From: DASPKX01 sp035627835
GTDB lineage: Bacteria; Verrucomicrobiota; Verrucomicrobiia; Limisphaerales; SXQI01
Assembly (NCBI GenBank): GCA_035627835.1
Contig: DASPKX010000147.1
Location: 17,298-81,297, forward strand
Length of the DNA: 64,000 nucleotides
Reading direction: 5' to 3'
Below, piece after piece: positions 51,001-57,535 of the stretch. The notes beneath the pieces were generated by a model that did no database searches, was not told the DNA's origin, and saw only the letters and a program-made list of their open reading frames with translations. Position numbers and translations under genes: made by a program. Numbering within the stretch: position 1 is the stretch's first letter; each line of letters begins with the position of its first letter.

Positions 51001-53973
51001 AGTGAGGTAGATGAACTTGTAAATCTGGAGAGTGGCTTCCTCGACTGTAACGCGCGTGATCGCCTCACTGTAATCGAGAGTCACAAACTCAGAACGAGGC
51101 CCCGCGCCTGGGACTTCGCTCACTGCACCGGTCTTAATCTTCAGACCGTTCGAGCCGTCCTCGTTTTCAATCGCGCTGAAATCCACGGCTTCCAAGAGGA
51201 AGTCTGGAGTGCTCCAGTCTTCAACTTGATTTAAACCAACTTCCAAGCCTTTGACTTCAACCTTGAGAATATCGCCGAAGCCAACCAAACCCGCGTGGTC
51301 GGCATTGACCTTCACGGCCATGTACTTGGAAGGATCGGTAAGAGATGTGGCCTCCAGCATCGCGACGCCCACATCAACACCGTCGAGCACGAAGCCCAGG
51401 GCATCGGTGTTCACGACACCGTTTTCATCCCAGTATGGACCGCCAACACCAGCAAAAACACGAAGGCCGGAACCACCAATGAGAAACGCCTCGACCTCCT
51501 TCGTGTCGTCACCCACGGGGACATCAATGGAGCGTCCCTTTTCAATGGAGAGGCTTCCCTGGATCTGAATGAAATTAGCAATCTGGAGATTTGCGAAGTC
51601 GATGGAGGCCTCGAGGATTGCTCCTTCGAAATCCAAGGCGACTTCGGTGACTGCTCCGGCGCCAGCTATCTCAGTTTTCGCGCCAGTGGGGATGACAAGC
51701 TTGCCACCGTCCATGGAGCTGAAGTCAATTGCAGGCGCTGGGTTAAAGCGGGTGGCGGTGGGGTTGCTTCCCTCATTAATGCCCAGTTCAATCCCCGAGA
51801 TCTCCAACTTGAACAAATCGCCGAACCCGACAGCGCGCGCGCTGTCCGCGCTCACTTTCAGAGCGAAGTAGCTGCTGTAATCGAAGAGACTGCTCGACTC
51901 GCCGATGAGCAAACCGAGGGCGACATCTTCCAGGACAAAGCCCATCGCCTCATTGTTTGTGCCGGCGGGCGTCCAATACGGCCCACCCACACCGACGAAT
52001 GCGCGAACGCGAGAAGCGCCGACGAGCAGGACATCGACTTCTTCCGAGTCTCCGTTGTCGAGCGGGGCTTCGATAGACCCGCCGTTCTGGAAAGCAAAGC
52101 TGCCCTGGATTTGAACGAACTGCGAAATCTTAAGTTCAGCAAGATCAACACTGGCTTCGATGATTTCACCATCGAAATCAAGAACCACCTCGGAATTACC
52201 CGCTGGAATGGCCAGGCCGCCCGTTGCAGCGAAATCGATCGCTTCTTCAGGAGTAAGGGCGGTTTCGAGAGGATGATCCGCCGTGTTTACACCGAAGGTG
52301 ATTCCAGAAAAACTCAGGCTGAAGATATCACCCAAGCCAACGATCTGCGCGGTCTGCGCCTCGATCTTAGCCGCGAAGTAAGAACTGAAGTCGGTGATCT
52401 CGGAACCTTCCATCATGGCGATGGCAAGATTCACGTTATCCAAAACGAAGCCAATGGAACGATCATTGAACCCATTACCGTTCCCATCGAGATCCTCGAA
52501 GTATGAGCCACCAACACCGGCAAATGCCCGGACGCCACTGGCGCCAACGCTCATCAGGTCAACTTCCTTGAGGTCACCATCAACACTTACCTCAACCGGA
52601 ACTCCCTTTTGGAAGGTGAAGCCCCCTTCAATATGAATGAAGTCACCGAGCAGGAGCTTGGCGTTGCCGATGCTCGCGCTGAAGATGGTGTCTTCAAAAT
52701 CGATGCTGATCGGGTTGCCAGCCGAGCCAAGGATCAATGGGTCTCCCGAGAAATCCACGACCGGCGGCGCAAGTGGATTCCGGAGAGGATCGCCGCCGCC
52801 GTTCACTTGGATAACGATGTCAGAGGCGCTGATCTCGACTTCGTCCATCCCAACGGTTTTGATGGAGTCCGCCTCGATTTTCGCGGCGTGGAAACGACCA
52901 GTGACACCCATCATCAATGTCAGGCCGAACTTGGCGCCGTCTAATGCAAAGCCAAATGCGCTGTCATTAATTTCGGACGCATCCTGAACTCCGTCATTAT
53001 TAACATCGTTCCAGTAAGGCCCGTTAAAGCCAGCGAAAGCGTGGATGTTCGACCCACTGATGTTCAGGGCAAGAACAGAGACGGTATCGCCATTGGTCAG
53101 AGTGACGGTGTCAGTCGTGACCTGTGGAAGGACGAAATCGCCGGTCAGATGAGCGAACCCAGAAAGGCCGAGAGTAATGCGGCCTTCCATCTGCATGAAG
53201 TTTGGATTGGCGATGGAAAGCGTTGTAGTTGAGCCACCTACATTGAAGGATTCGTTAACGGGCTGACCGGTGGTGTTAAACACCACCTTCATGTTGTCAG
53301 CCAAGGTCAGATCACTGAAACCGGCGAGATTAACGGAGCCCGACAGCTCCCCCGCAATGCCGCCACCAGTGATGAAGAATGCGCCGCTTGCTTCGCTCAA
53401 CGTGACGCCGGCACCGAAGCCACCGAACGTGACACTCGCATCTTCAGCCTGAACTGCGATGCCGGAATCCCCATCGGTCGTGGTCACATTCTGTAGGACG
53501 AATGAGCCGGTGATCGTCTCCCCGCGCACGAGGAAAGTTCCAACGAAAGCCAGCGGCGTGGAGCCGCCGCCGCTGAGGAAGGAATCAACCTGAGCCTGCG
53601 AAGCGCCACTGATCGCCGTGACCGTAAAACTGTTTGCCGCCAGAGCAGAAATATCCACCCGACTTGAGGCGTCTGAGGCTGAGAGCAGAGAATCCTGCTC
53701 AAGTCCTTCGAAGATGTTGTCGATGATCTCAGCAGGATTGAAGGTCAGGTTTTCGGCCTGTGAGAGAGCGTCAGAGGACACTTCCGCGCCTTCAAAGATA
53801 ACCTCAATAGCTTGATCTGGAGCGGGGACGCCCTGCAAGGCTTCCGTGTTCGCGTCCACGGGAGCAGCGGCGAGAAGAACGCGAGCTTCAAGCGCCTCAA
53901 GGTCAAAACGGGCTAAGCGTGAACCTTTTGGAGGCTCACACGCGCGCGAAAATGCGTCCCGTTTTGTTTCCAT
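39031..53973 (-). CDS. giant RTX protein with LEPR-XLL-like N-terminus and two repeat systems
   Basis: From ATG 53973 the protein has about 4980 residues. Residues 25-36 (LEALEARVLLAA) resemble the LEPR-XLL motif near the N-terminus of giant exported proteins. Residues about 100-1900 hold nine degenerate units of 171-198 residues, each marked by an AF(V/A)G..GPYW-type motif with a nearby Asp/Asn-rich loop. Residues about 1900-2600 are long beta-repeats. From about 2650 to near the end, RTX nonapeptides (GGxGxDxL) dominate and should bind calcium. The C-terminus is short, polar and basic (KSSKDVRR). The protein is acidic with almost no cysteine. It should be secreted, probably by a type I system, but no ABC, membrane-fusion or TolC gene is near. 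The upstream in-frame extension to 54126 is unlikely. Confidence 0.9.
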   Translation of the reverse strand: METKRDAFSRACEPPKGSRLARFDLEALEARVLLAAAPVDANTEALQGVPAPDQAIEVIFEGAEVSSDALSQAENLTFNPAEIIDNIFEGLEQDSLLSASDASSRVDISALAANSFTVTAISGASQAQVDSFLSGGGSTPLAFVGTFLVRGETITGSFVLQNVTTTDGDSGIAVQAEDASVTFGGFGAGVTLSEASGAFFITGGGIAGELSGSVNLAGFSDLTLADNMKVVFNTTGQPVNESFNVGGSTTTLSIANPNFMQMEGRITLGLSGFAHLTGDFVLPQVTTDTVTLTNGDTVSVLALNISGSNIHAFAGFNGPYWNDVNNDGVQDASEINDSAFGFALDGAKFGLTLMMGVTGRFHAAKIEADSIKTVGMDEVEISASDIVIQVNGGGDPLRNPLAPPVVDFSGDPLILGSAGNPISIDFEDTIFSASIGNAKLLLGDFIHIEGGFTFQKGVPVEVSVDGDLKEVDLMSVGASGVRAFAGVGGSYFEDLDGNGNGFNDRSIGFVLDNVNLAIAMMEGSEITDFSSYFAAKIEAQTAQIVGLGDIFSLSFSGITFGVNTADHPLETALTPEEAIDFAATGGLAIPAGNSEVVLDFDGEIIEASVDLAELKISQFVQIQGSFAFQNGGSIEAPLDNGDSEEVDVLLVGASRVRAFVGVGGPYWTPAGTNNEAMGFVLEDVALGLLIGESSSLFDYSSYFALKVSADSARAVGFGDLFKLEISGIELGINEGSNPTATRFNPAPAIDFSSMDGGKLVIPTGAKTEIAGAGAVTEVALDFEGAILEASIDFANLQIANFIQIQGSLSIEKGRSIDVPVGDDTKEVEAFLIGGSGLRVFAGVGGPYWDENGVVNTDALGFVLDGVDVGVAMLEATSLTDPSKYMAVKVNADHAGLVGFGDILKVEVKGLEVGLNQVEDWSTPDFLLEAVDFSAIENEDGSNGLKIKTGAVSEVPGAGPRSEFVTLDYSEAITRVTVEEATLQIYKFIYLTGSFAFEKGRTLRVPTEEGQDPEDWKEVETLTIGASDVHAFVGWDGPYWKRNVDGSIVADPTSKAIGLALQDLDFGLAIFEPTNPLDAYEYMAMKATAQSVSFVGLGEHFQLSGENISVSLNQGSSPLVLDMFETPIYFPGLEGGGFEVETGGAPVLLDFDDAYLSISVERATLQISQFVYLTGSFQFEKGKTTEVPVGSEGDLEWKEVETMTIGASNVYAFVGWGGPYWTRNNAGEVIVDPNNEAIGLALEDLDFGMALFEPTNPFDDVSYRALKASAESIAFVGLEDDFELSGKNITLSLNEATALIELGGLLGPDPIYFPALNDGLGFEVPTGDDSVYLDYDDAFVGVSVEQATLKISKFVYLTGSFEFQKGKTVELPTTGGDMVEVETMTIGASNVYAFVGWNGPYWVRDQNGNISADEDSGAIGLALEDLDVGVGIFEPTNIFDATSYFALSASAGSIEFVGLGDDFQLSGRGITVGLNQVSHPLENPLWAPDAINFAEVDDGAGFAIPTGQDPVYLNFEDAVIEVAVEQAVLGIGGFVHLQGSFAFTKGNAYDITLSSFGFAGRETELEFLTIGASDVQAFVGVNGPYRSDTNNDGVINGSDTVNSSAVGFVLDNLDLGVAIMTPTNPIDPSRYYAVSISADNAGLIGIDGIEISAKDLAVELNIGKVIGNPLNPPVVDFVASFPDPDGNGPETAGYKVPTGAVTIVDGMETPITVTLDMESHYIRAASSKVVIDILGVLNLVGGIEITKGAVYDVQLTNGQHKEVTSLTIAGIDLFGFIGANGPYWADRNGDGIITTNPSSPIYDAPDADAIGLSINDVTIGAALFIPTNLLDPARYLAIKGEIGGVDVVGLDFLTATFRDIKLDLNLGVGLTSGLSAIDFTKGDFAASANNGQAGLVLDTGGDTIVIDFSEVFIQAQLAGKVGLKIPGTNTQLLEISGAFVFSVTTGSISLFADGSVKLGVPGGDALNLHGRAVFVLNEEGFAADVSLTLSFGGDLASTFSNTSTARLRVNTSGLNQSVTVPASYVQFLAPETQAALITNADGTKAFVIPKGAPQLNGSIGAPGVYLVINAAAEISVAGSLVLQANLWFEASGEKLDMMMAAAMGLGPIGSANIVGNLQISSEGLVASLDATLQTAPNIAAALGITISGRFKVELNTKAAAAEISRPVVNKRTGTFTDEIETVTIEGRTVRVFGAGTLSFVNSFELKTQFEFTGNSNGIVIGVDGYLKVGFIGEIAVQAGLAVRNDGIVARIDISAGVGNDFGGGAGVKITGTFTLEINTTGHNATLPVGMSLGARATTIAPGILIRITGSIEFLGFATASGKLEIAFRNNELRIDIDATLVLGPLDVHVDGFGIFRSGGIVLSVNVSVEADVLSIVEFEASGQLRINTTDSSVNGIPANSFRLHLNGELTILKIFSMDASFTMNVRNGAWKIEFSAGMSFFGLATLDADGWIDSNGHFEVNFYGEIVLGSRSNGLVGAVSFKVWFTGDVGEEDFGIWGRGEVSARLFGFKLAGVALEFEFSAKRTKGGDERIKVVASVTIEIEFLFWTFRKSASFTLGYIRIPKPVYLGGLASQPEEWVGADQGGNGTLYLNVGDRANWRNLEEDDASETYIIEHVAGSASDPEGETINVTAWGRKQRFTGVKKIVGDFSNGDDFILVGDGVTAPVELEGGSGDDQLIYEGTSLSGRTSTISGGSGNDLIILTDAFLGNAVIYGGSGDDRIEGSGRADVIHGDSGDDQIFGNGGNDEIYEWSGTNIIVGGMGNDTIHGGSGRDIIAGDNIDFEWELGVPVYFAKSVNSGQGGNDTLFGHDGADFLIGGAGADFLSGGSGDDLLAGDEGYLEFSFDRNTGANEAAKFESTSAAGAGDDLYADDGNDILVGGVGADLLAGWNGADLIIGDNATVHYFWGAWNNATTHDFVGSGDTIYGDADNDMILGGEGVDAFFAGSGHDLVFGDNGRITRTNHGLLNSAESYNGPSTNETLNGDDGNDILVGSGGVDTLAGHAGNDILVSSGASIDYSNGVLVRVTSSDQDGAQSETLYGDIGSDVLISGGGADTLWGWDGDDILFGDHAELLYSNGALGSATSILTATGADDVLHGERGNDTLVGGIGADVLFGWIGNDALVGDNAQAIFSGANRISIASTSPANGAADTLWGWDGNDLLIGGTNTDTIHGEAGNDILIGDQAIATYTNGALTAVTTTDGNAAEYASDTLTSGSGDNILVGGLGADTLQAAEGNDLLIGDQATVTLTVAGVWTEASSQDHGRGASDTLNGAAGNDVLIGGFDADTITAGAGADLVLGDNGSVTRTSFAVLIGAATTAPSYGAADTVHGNEGNDIILSGAGSDSVFGNDGDDVLLGDQGSVSFTNGDLTFVTTTDGALAEVGDDTINSGEGNNIVLGGLGSDEIVTLSGADLVFGDQGSVKISSTGVWHDSLSHDTARGGADTINAGSGDDTVIAGQGNDVANGEAGADLIIGDNGQILRTPAGLLDFVTSTATADGSADILNGGAAADVLVGGADSDLIDGESGDDIAIGDSAQIDYLNSVLVTIRTISPSIGASDTISTAEGNDIVLGGAAGDLLNSGNDNDILVGDQGLLTYTNGYLVQITSTDNQLTEVGGDVISAGEGDNVVIAGLGDDTITTQSGTDLIAGDQATLNIHEAGVWFEFVSHDTERGGSDTIHAGNGSDVVLAGCGEDLVLGQAGDDTLIGDNGRILRQANAWLAIIETSAPLFGSSDILHGQDGNDIILGGTAGDSIASDAGNDIIIGDQGKLSYSNGHLTEITNTDGDAQEAAGDTISAGEGDNVVFGGLGNDSIITLSGADIIAGDQATLTITEAGVWTKLTSHDVSRGGDDMIATGAGADIVLAGYAQDTVSAEANADIVIGDNGELNRTSTGLFISMASVAPEQGAADLLNGNEGDDIVIGGAAGDHIEAHSGNDIVIGDQGLLTYTNGHLTQITTTDGTLAEVGADTINAEEGSNIVFGGLGSDSIATLTGADIIVADQGTLNILETGVWTSLVTHDFARGGDDVIFSGAGEDIVLAGFGHDTITAEEGSDLVIGDNGSISRLNNGWLSLIQTTAPSIGSPDEIHGNAGDDIILGGTASDTITGDANSDIIVGDQGQLTYTNGKLTQLTTTDGLLSEVGDDSINAGEGDNIVFAGLGSDAIVTLSGSDIVAGDQATLNILQSGIWTELVSHDFARGGADVVFSGAGDDIVLGGFGSDTITAQANNDVVLGDNASILRHNNGARSIITTIQPTIGSNDTIFGNEGDDLIFGGTLSDTISAGSEKDLVFGDHGRIDYSLPANDNFRSIDTQSTDLGAADFIHGDAGDDIILGGQGDDVVYGDADDDDIIGGHNVVLGHDEIEGVSGFNDKLDGGTGNDVIAGDNAWIIRRGDSVTSRVRVLLGNLLYSTDGSAAVAAQAQAIPTGAASRDIILLDHSITPAAMVFGNDVIAGGAHDDLIFGQLGNEIIQGDSSIDHDAANASVTAANDGDDYIEGNGGDDRIYGNEGQDDIIGGNSDLFGLTTPAQRPDGGDLIFGGSGIDLARNTVGASGVNAHSRDADMVLGDNGRIFRPIGKGSASGAFLTFNYDNYGGTIRIIPRAIDLIDYTANGVASDDIGAGDVIHGEAGDDILHGASGNDVIYGEGQDDDLYGESGNDWLSGGTGEDGILGDDGKILTSRNGIAEPLYGLVAVAQSSIQSKSMAASYILNATGRLNKAVDLEPFDIGGNDLIYGGLGDDFLHGGAGDDGISGAEALDSIYVAPSTARAIVYDATVREFTDYNENNALLKVAGHALNFEAFVGATTNKVNDGNDVLFGDLGNDWLVGGTNSDHMFGGLGDDLLNSDDNLETNGGLNDAPDAGLYGDADLAYGGGGLDYMLGNTGADRMVDSHGEFNSYVVPFSPYGAATIIRALNPDTRDLLYAVSKSDGADQTRTGGGLGTPARNGEPYGELGLVMQGDPQAGDQTGAPSDPQPGNGKSSKDVRR
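39340..45980 (-). repeat. RTX field with a higher-order period of about 525 bp
   Basis: Within the nonapeptide field, an (S/T)HDxxRGGxD segment recurs near 41390, 41915, 42435, 42955, 43650 and, more diverged (SQDHGRG), 44180. Most intervals are about 520-530 bases, one about 690. Each period also contains a (T/S)YTNGxLxx(I/V)T(T/S)TD segment and two to three RTX blocks. So the array is built from duplicated units of roughly 175 residues, not only from nonapeptides. Confidence 0.75.
48625..53022 (-). repeat. nine GPYW-type protein repeats of about 180 residues
   Basis: The GPYW codons (or GSYF, GPYR in units 2 and 8) start at 53011, 52499, 51973, 51430, 50857, 50314, 49771, 49219 and 48625 in window order. 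Spacings are 512 to 594 bases. Around each are the segments AIGFVLDxxDxG(V/L)A, Y.A(M/L)K..A....VG, and GSF.F.KG. Units 5 to 7 are the most alike (FEPTNPxD, EDLDFG), suggesting recent local duplication. Confidence 0.85.
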
Positions 53974-54143
53974 CTGGGCTACCTGGCGATCGGACGGGCG
54001 ACAGATTGCAAAAGAGATGCAACCTTCGTCAAATTTTTTCTGTAAAAAATTGTGACACTTGGTGGAACTCTGGCCTTTGCGGAGAAATGGCGCGGAGCCA
54101 TTGCGTTTAACAACACCTCCACGCAAAATCTTCGCAGGAGAAA

Positions 54144-55871
54144 ATGAGCTTACTTCCTTTTACAGATCTGAAGCCATACAAGGCGCGGGCCTTTGTATCC
54201 CCAAACGCAGACCTTGGTGACTGGAGCGCGGTCGAGCCGCTATACGCCCAGCTGGAAGCTCGCGCGAGGGAACTACAAACCGAAGGGGAACTTCGGCAAT
54301 GGCTGCTCGACTGGGGAGAGTTGAACGCTGCTATTGATGAGGAGTCATCGAAACGCTACATCGCGATGACCTGCCACACGGAAAACCCAGACGCGGAGAA
54401 GGCATTCCTGCATTTCGTCGAGGAAATTGAGCCGAAGCTCAAGCCCTGGCAATTTAAGTTGGAGCAATTGTATCTTGCGTGCCCGCTCCGCTCCCAACTG
54501 CGGGGTTTCGAGGTCTTTGATCAGCTCACCAAAATTCATGTGGAGCTGTTCCGGCAAGAAAACGTGCCGTTGGAAACTGAAGAGGCGAAACTGAGCCAGC
54601 AGTATCAGAAGTTAAGCGGCTCACTCACTGTTCAGTTCCGTGGCGAAGAAAAAACCCTCGTTCAAATGGGTCGTTATCTTGAAGACCCGGATCGCTCCCT
54701 GCGCGAGGAGGCGTGGCATCTCATGGCGCAACGGCGTCTCCAGGAGCGCGACAAGTTCGAAGACATCTTTGACCAGTTGATAAAGCTGCGGGAGCAAATC
54801 GCCAGAAATGCTGGCTTCTCGAACTATCGTGATTACGCCTTCAAAGCACGCGGGCGACTCGATTACACCGCTGAGGATTGCCACCGCTTTCACGACGCCA
54901 TCGAGACACACATTCTGCCAATACTCCGCCGACTGCATGCGGAGCGTGTGCAACAATTGCAATTGCCCTCGTTGCGCCCTTGGGATTTGGCGGTGGATCC
55001 ACTAAATCGCCCTGCCCTGCGCCCGTTCGAACAGGTGGACACCATGGTTGAGCGGACTCAAAAGATTTTCGATAAACTCGACGCAGACCTGGCTCGAGGA
55101 TTTAAGCAGATGAACGATCTTCGCCTGCTGGATCTGGCAAATCGCAAAGGGAAGGCTCCCGGGGGTTATCAATCCACTCTCGCAGAGGCGCGGCTGCCGT
55201 TTATCTTCATGAACGCCGTTGGTGTTCAACGCGATGTGGAAACGATCCTGCACGAGGCGGGCCATGCGTTTCATGCCTTGGCCACACAGAGGCAGGATTT
55301 TTACCCGTATCGGAGCGCGCCCATTGAGTTCTGTGAGGTGGCGTCCATGAGCATGGAACTGCTTGGCAATGCGCACATCGAGGAGTTCTACGACAGCGCA
55401 GATGCCAAGCGCGCGCGCCATGATCATCTGGAGGGCATCATCGAGATCTTCCCCTGGATCGCGACGGTGGATGCGTTCCAGCATTGGATCTACACACATC
55501 CGGGGCATACTCGTGAAGAACGCCGAGCGGCCTGGGAAGGGTTGATGGTTCGGTTCGGCGGGGATGTGGATTGGCGCGGGTACGAAGAGGTCCAGGCCTA
55601 CCTTTGGCACCGGCAACTGCATATCTTCATCCACCCATTCTACTATATTGAGTACGGGATTGCGCAGTTGGGGGCGCTGCAGGTGTGGGTGAACTCAAGC
55701 AAGAACAAAGCGAAAGCGCTCAAAGACTACCAGGCGGCTCTTGCCCTGGGTGGATCGCTCCCGCTGCCGAAGCTCTTCGAAGCTGCGGGGTGCAAATTTG
55801 ATTTTAGCGCGCAAACGGTGGAACCGCTCGCGCGGATGCTGGAGCGTGAGCTTGAGAAGACCAAGTCGTGA
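54144..55871 (+). CDS. M3 family oligoendopeptidase
   Basis: The 575-residue cytoplasmic zinc peptidase has the M3 active site HEAGHAFHAL near residue 373 and the third-ligand glutamate in FCEVASMSMELLG about 28 residues on. The long helical N-terminal half and length match the M3B oligoendopeptidase F/PepF group, which cleaves short peptides. ATG at 54144 follows a clear AGGAG at 54136-54140. It is divergent from the giant RTX gene, with about 170 bases between the chosen starts. Confidence 0.93.
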   Translation: MSLLPFTDLKPYKARAFVSPNADLGDWSAVEPLYAQLEARARELQTEGELRQWLLDWGELNAAIDEESSKRYIAMTCHTENPDAEKAFLHFVEEIEPKLKPWQFKLEQLYLACPLRSQLRGFEVFDQLTKIHVELFRQENVPLETEEAKLSQQYQKLSGSLTVQFRGEEKTLVQMGRYLEDPDRSLREEAWHLMAQRRLQERDKFEDIFDQLIKLREQIARNAGFSNYRDYAFKARGRLDYTAEDCHRFHDAIETHILPILRRLHAERVQQLQLPSLRPWDLAVDPLNRPALRPFEQVDTMVERTQKIFDKLDADLARGFKQMNDLRLLDLANRKGKAPGGYQSTLAEARLPFIFMNAVGVQRDVETILHEAGHAFHALATQRQDFYPYRSAPIEFCEVASMSMELLGNAHIEEFYDSADAKRARHDHLEGIIEIFPWIATVDAFQHWIYTHPGHTREERRAAWEGLMVRFGGDVDWRGYEEVQAYLWHRQLHIFIHPFYYIEYGIAQLGALQVWVNSSKNKAKALKDYQAALALGGSLPLPKLFEAAGCKFDFSAQTVEPLARMLERELEKTKS

Positions 55872-55958
55872 CGCAGCGGCACGTAGGCCGTTTAGTGCAT
55901 CCGCTTACGGGAAAAACCGGATTGAATTGAGCAGGAGCGAAACCTAGATTCGACGAAG

Positions 55959-56849
55959 ATGTTGGAGGATCGGTCGTACATGCGCGGGAGTTCACGTTGG
56001 CAAAGCCAGCGCTCGGCAACCGTGACGATCCTCATCATTAACGTTGTCGTCTTCATCGCGCATCACGCGCTGGAGTATTACAATCTGTTCGATGTCAGCC
56101 GATGGTTTGCGCTGTCTTTAAGCGGGCTGAGCAATGGGTTCGTTTGGCAACTGCTGTCCTTCCAGTTTCTTCATGCGAATCTGCTCCACATTCTTTTCAA
56201 TTCGTGGGGCATTTACGTGTTTGGCCGGGCGATTGAAGAGGCGTTGGGGCAGCGTAAGTTTCTCACGCTCTACTTCACCAGCGGCGCTATCGGCGGTTTG
56301 CTCCATGTGATTGGGACGTGGGCGCTGCCAGATCATTTTGGCGGTTACGGAGCAGCAGTGGTGGGCGCTTCGGCGGGGTTGTTCGGTTTGCTGGCGGCTT
56401 TTGGGATGCTCTTTCCCCATGAGCGTTTGACCATGCTGCTATTCCTTATCCTGCCAGTAAGCATCACCGGGCGCGTCTTGATGATCATCAGCGGCTTGAT
56501 TGCGTTCGTAGGCATTTTGATTCCGACACAAGGGGGTGTTGCGGAAGGAGCGCACCTGGGCGGGCTGCTTGCTGGGATGGCTTACATCCATTGGTTCCGG
56601 AACTCTGAATTCAGCTTCGACGCCCCTGGATGGCTCTCAAAATTCAAGAGGTCGCGGCAGCCGAAGCTTCAACGCTCCGGACCGCTGCAGAAAAAGCCGG
56701 GCAACGAGTTTGAAGAGTTCACCCCCGATTTCATCAGCAAGGAAGTGGATCCCATTCTGGACAAAATTTCCGAGCACGGCATCCAAAGCCTGACTGAACG
56801 GGAGCGGCGCATTCTTGAAGCCGCACGGGCACGGATGGCGAAGCGTTAA
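55959..56849 (+). CDS. rhomboid family intramembrane serine protease
   Basis: The 296-residue protein has six hydrophobic helices (about residues 20-205) and the rhomboid dyad: Ser138 in GASAGLFG and His199 in GAHLGGLLAG. An HxxxN-like LHANLLHILFNSWG is present in helix 2. The cytoplasmic tail (about 210-296) is charged and ends ILDKISEHGIQSLTERERRILEAARARM-like, a tail common to rhomboids of this phylum. ATG at 55959 or at 55980 could be the start. Its stop overlaps the convergent rdgB stop by four bases. Confidence 0.92.
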   Translation: MLEDRSYMRGSSRWQSQRSATVTILIINVVVFIAHHALEYYNLFDVSRWFALSLSGLSNGFVWQLLSFQFLHANLLHILFNSWGIYVFGRAIEEALGQRKFLTLYFTSGAIGGLLHVIGTWALPDHFGGYGAAVVGASAGLFGLLAAFGMLFPHERLTMLLFLILPVSITGRVLMIISGLIAFVGILIPTQGGVAEGAHLGGLLAGMAYIHWFRNSEFSFDAPGWLSKFKRSRQPKLQRSGPLQKKPGNEFEEFTPDFISKEVDPILDKISEHGIQSLTERERRILEAARARMAKR

Positions 56850-57535
56850 GCAGCCGCTGGCCGCTTACGCCAGAATTCTTTGAGCAGGGCGAGAGCTTTG
56901 GAACGGTGGCTCAGCTTATTCTTCTCCTCTGCTCCTAATTCGGCAAAGGTTAGGTCGAAGCCGTTTGGCACGAATAAAGGGTCGTAGCCAAACCCATCCC
57001 CTCCCCTTGCCGTAGATAAGATGCGGCCTTCGCAAGCGCCGGAAAACAGCTGGGTGCTCGTTTCGTATAAATCGGCCAGGCAGGTGTTTGGGTTGCTGTT
57101 GCTTTCGCGAAAGATCGGCGTCAGCGCGAGAACGCAGCGGAAACGCGCCGTTCGTTTACTTGCGGGTGTGGACTCCAGCAACTTAAGGAGCTTGGCGTTG
57201 TTATCCGAATCCTTGGAGTTCCCAGGGTTGGAGGAGCCGACGTTCGCAAAGCGCGCGGAATGAACGCCCGGCGCGCCATTCAGAGCGTCAACTTCCAGGC
57301 CGGAATCATCCGCCAAAACCCATGCGTCCTCCGGCACGTTCGGCTGGGTTGCAAGCCACTTCGCCAGTTCCACAGCTTTCTTCGTGGAGTTCGCCTCGAA
57401 CGTGGCGCCGTCCTCCACGGTTTTCGGGGCAGTTGGGTATTCCTTAAGGGAGTGGAACTCGAAAGCGGGGCCAAGTATTGCCCGGATTTCGTCAACCTTG
57501 TGCGCGTTCCCCGTCGCCAGCGCGAGCCATGTCAT
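56846..57535 (-). CDS. rdgB: XTP/dITP diphosphatase (RdgB/HAM1)
   Basis: The 229-residue housecleaning pyrophosphatase removes non-canonical purine triphosphates. Its start LALATGNAHKVDEI, the segment ATFEANSTKKAVELAKW, VLADDSGLEVDALNGAPGVHSARFA, GDGFGYDPLFVPNG and the end LSHRSKALALLKEF are the family's signatures. It is somewhat longer than the usual 200 residues because of an insertion near 100-150. The gene begins 44 bases inside the 3' end of the upstream YfhO-like gene. Confidence 0.95.
   Translation of the reverse strand: MTWLALATGNAHKVDEIRAILGPAFEFHSLKEYPTAPKTVEDGATFEANSTKKAVELAKWLATQPNVPEDAWVLADDSGLEVDALNGAPGVHSARFANVGSSNPGNSKDSDNNAKLLKLLESTPASKRTARFRCVLALTPIFRESNSNPNTCLADLYETSTQLFSGACEGRILSTARGGDGFGYDPLFVPNGFDLTFAELGAEEKNKLSHRSKALALLKEFWRKRPAAA

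Noticed and set aside
53974..54126. Longer N-terminus of the giant protein starting at 54126
   Set aside because: The extra 51 residues are not signal-like, include cysteines and lie in the short divergent promoter region with the M3 peptidase gene. ATG 53973 places the LEPR-XLL-like motif near the N-terminus as expected.
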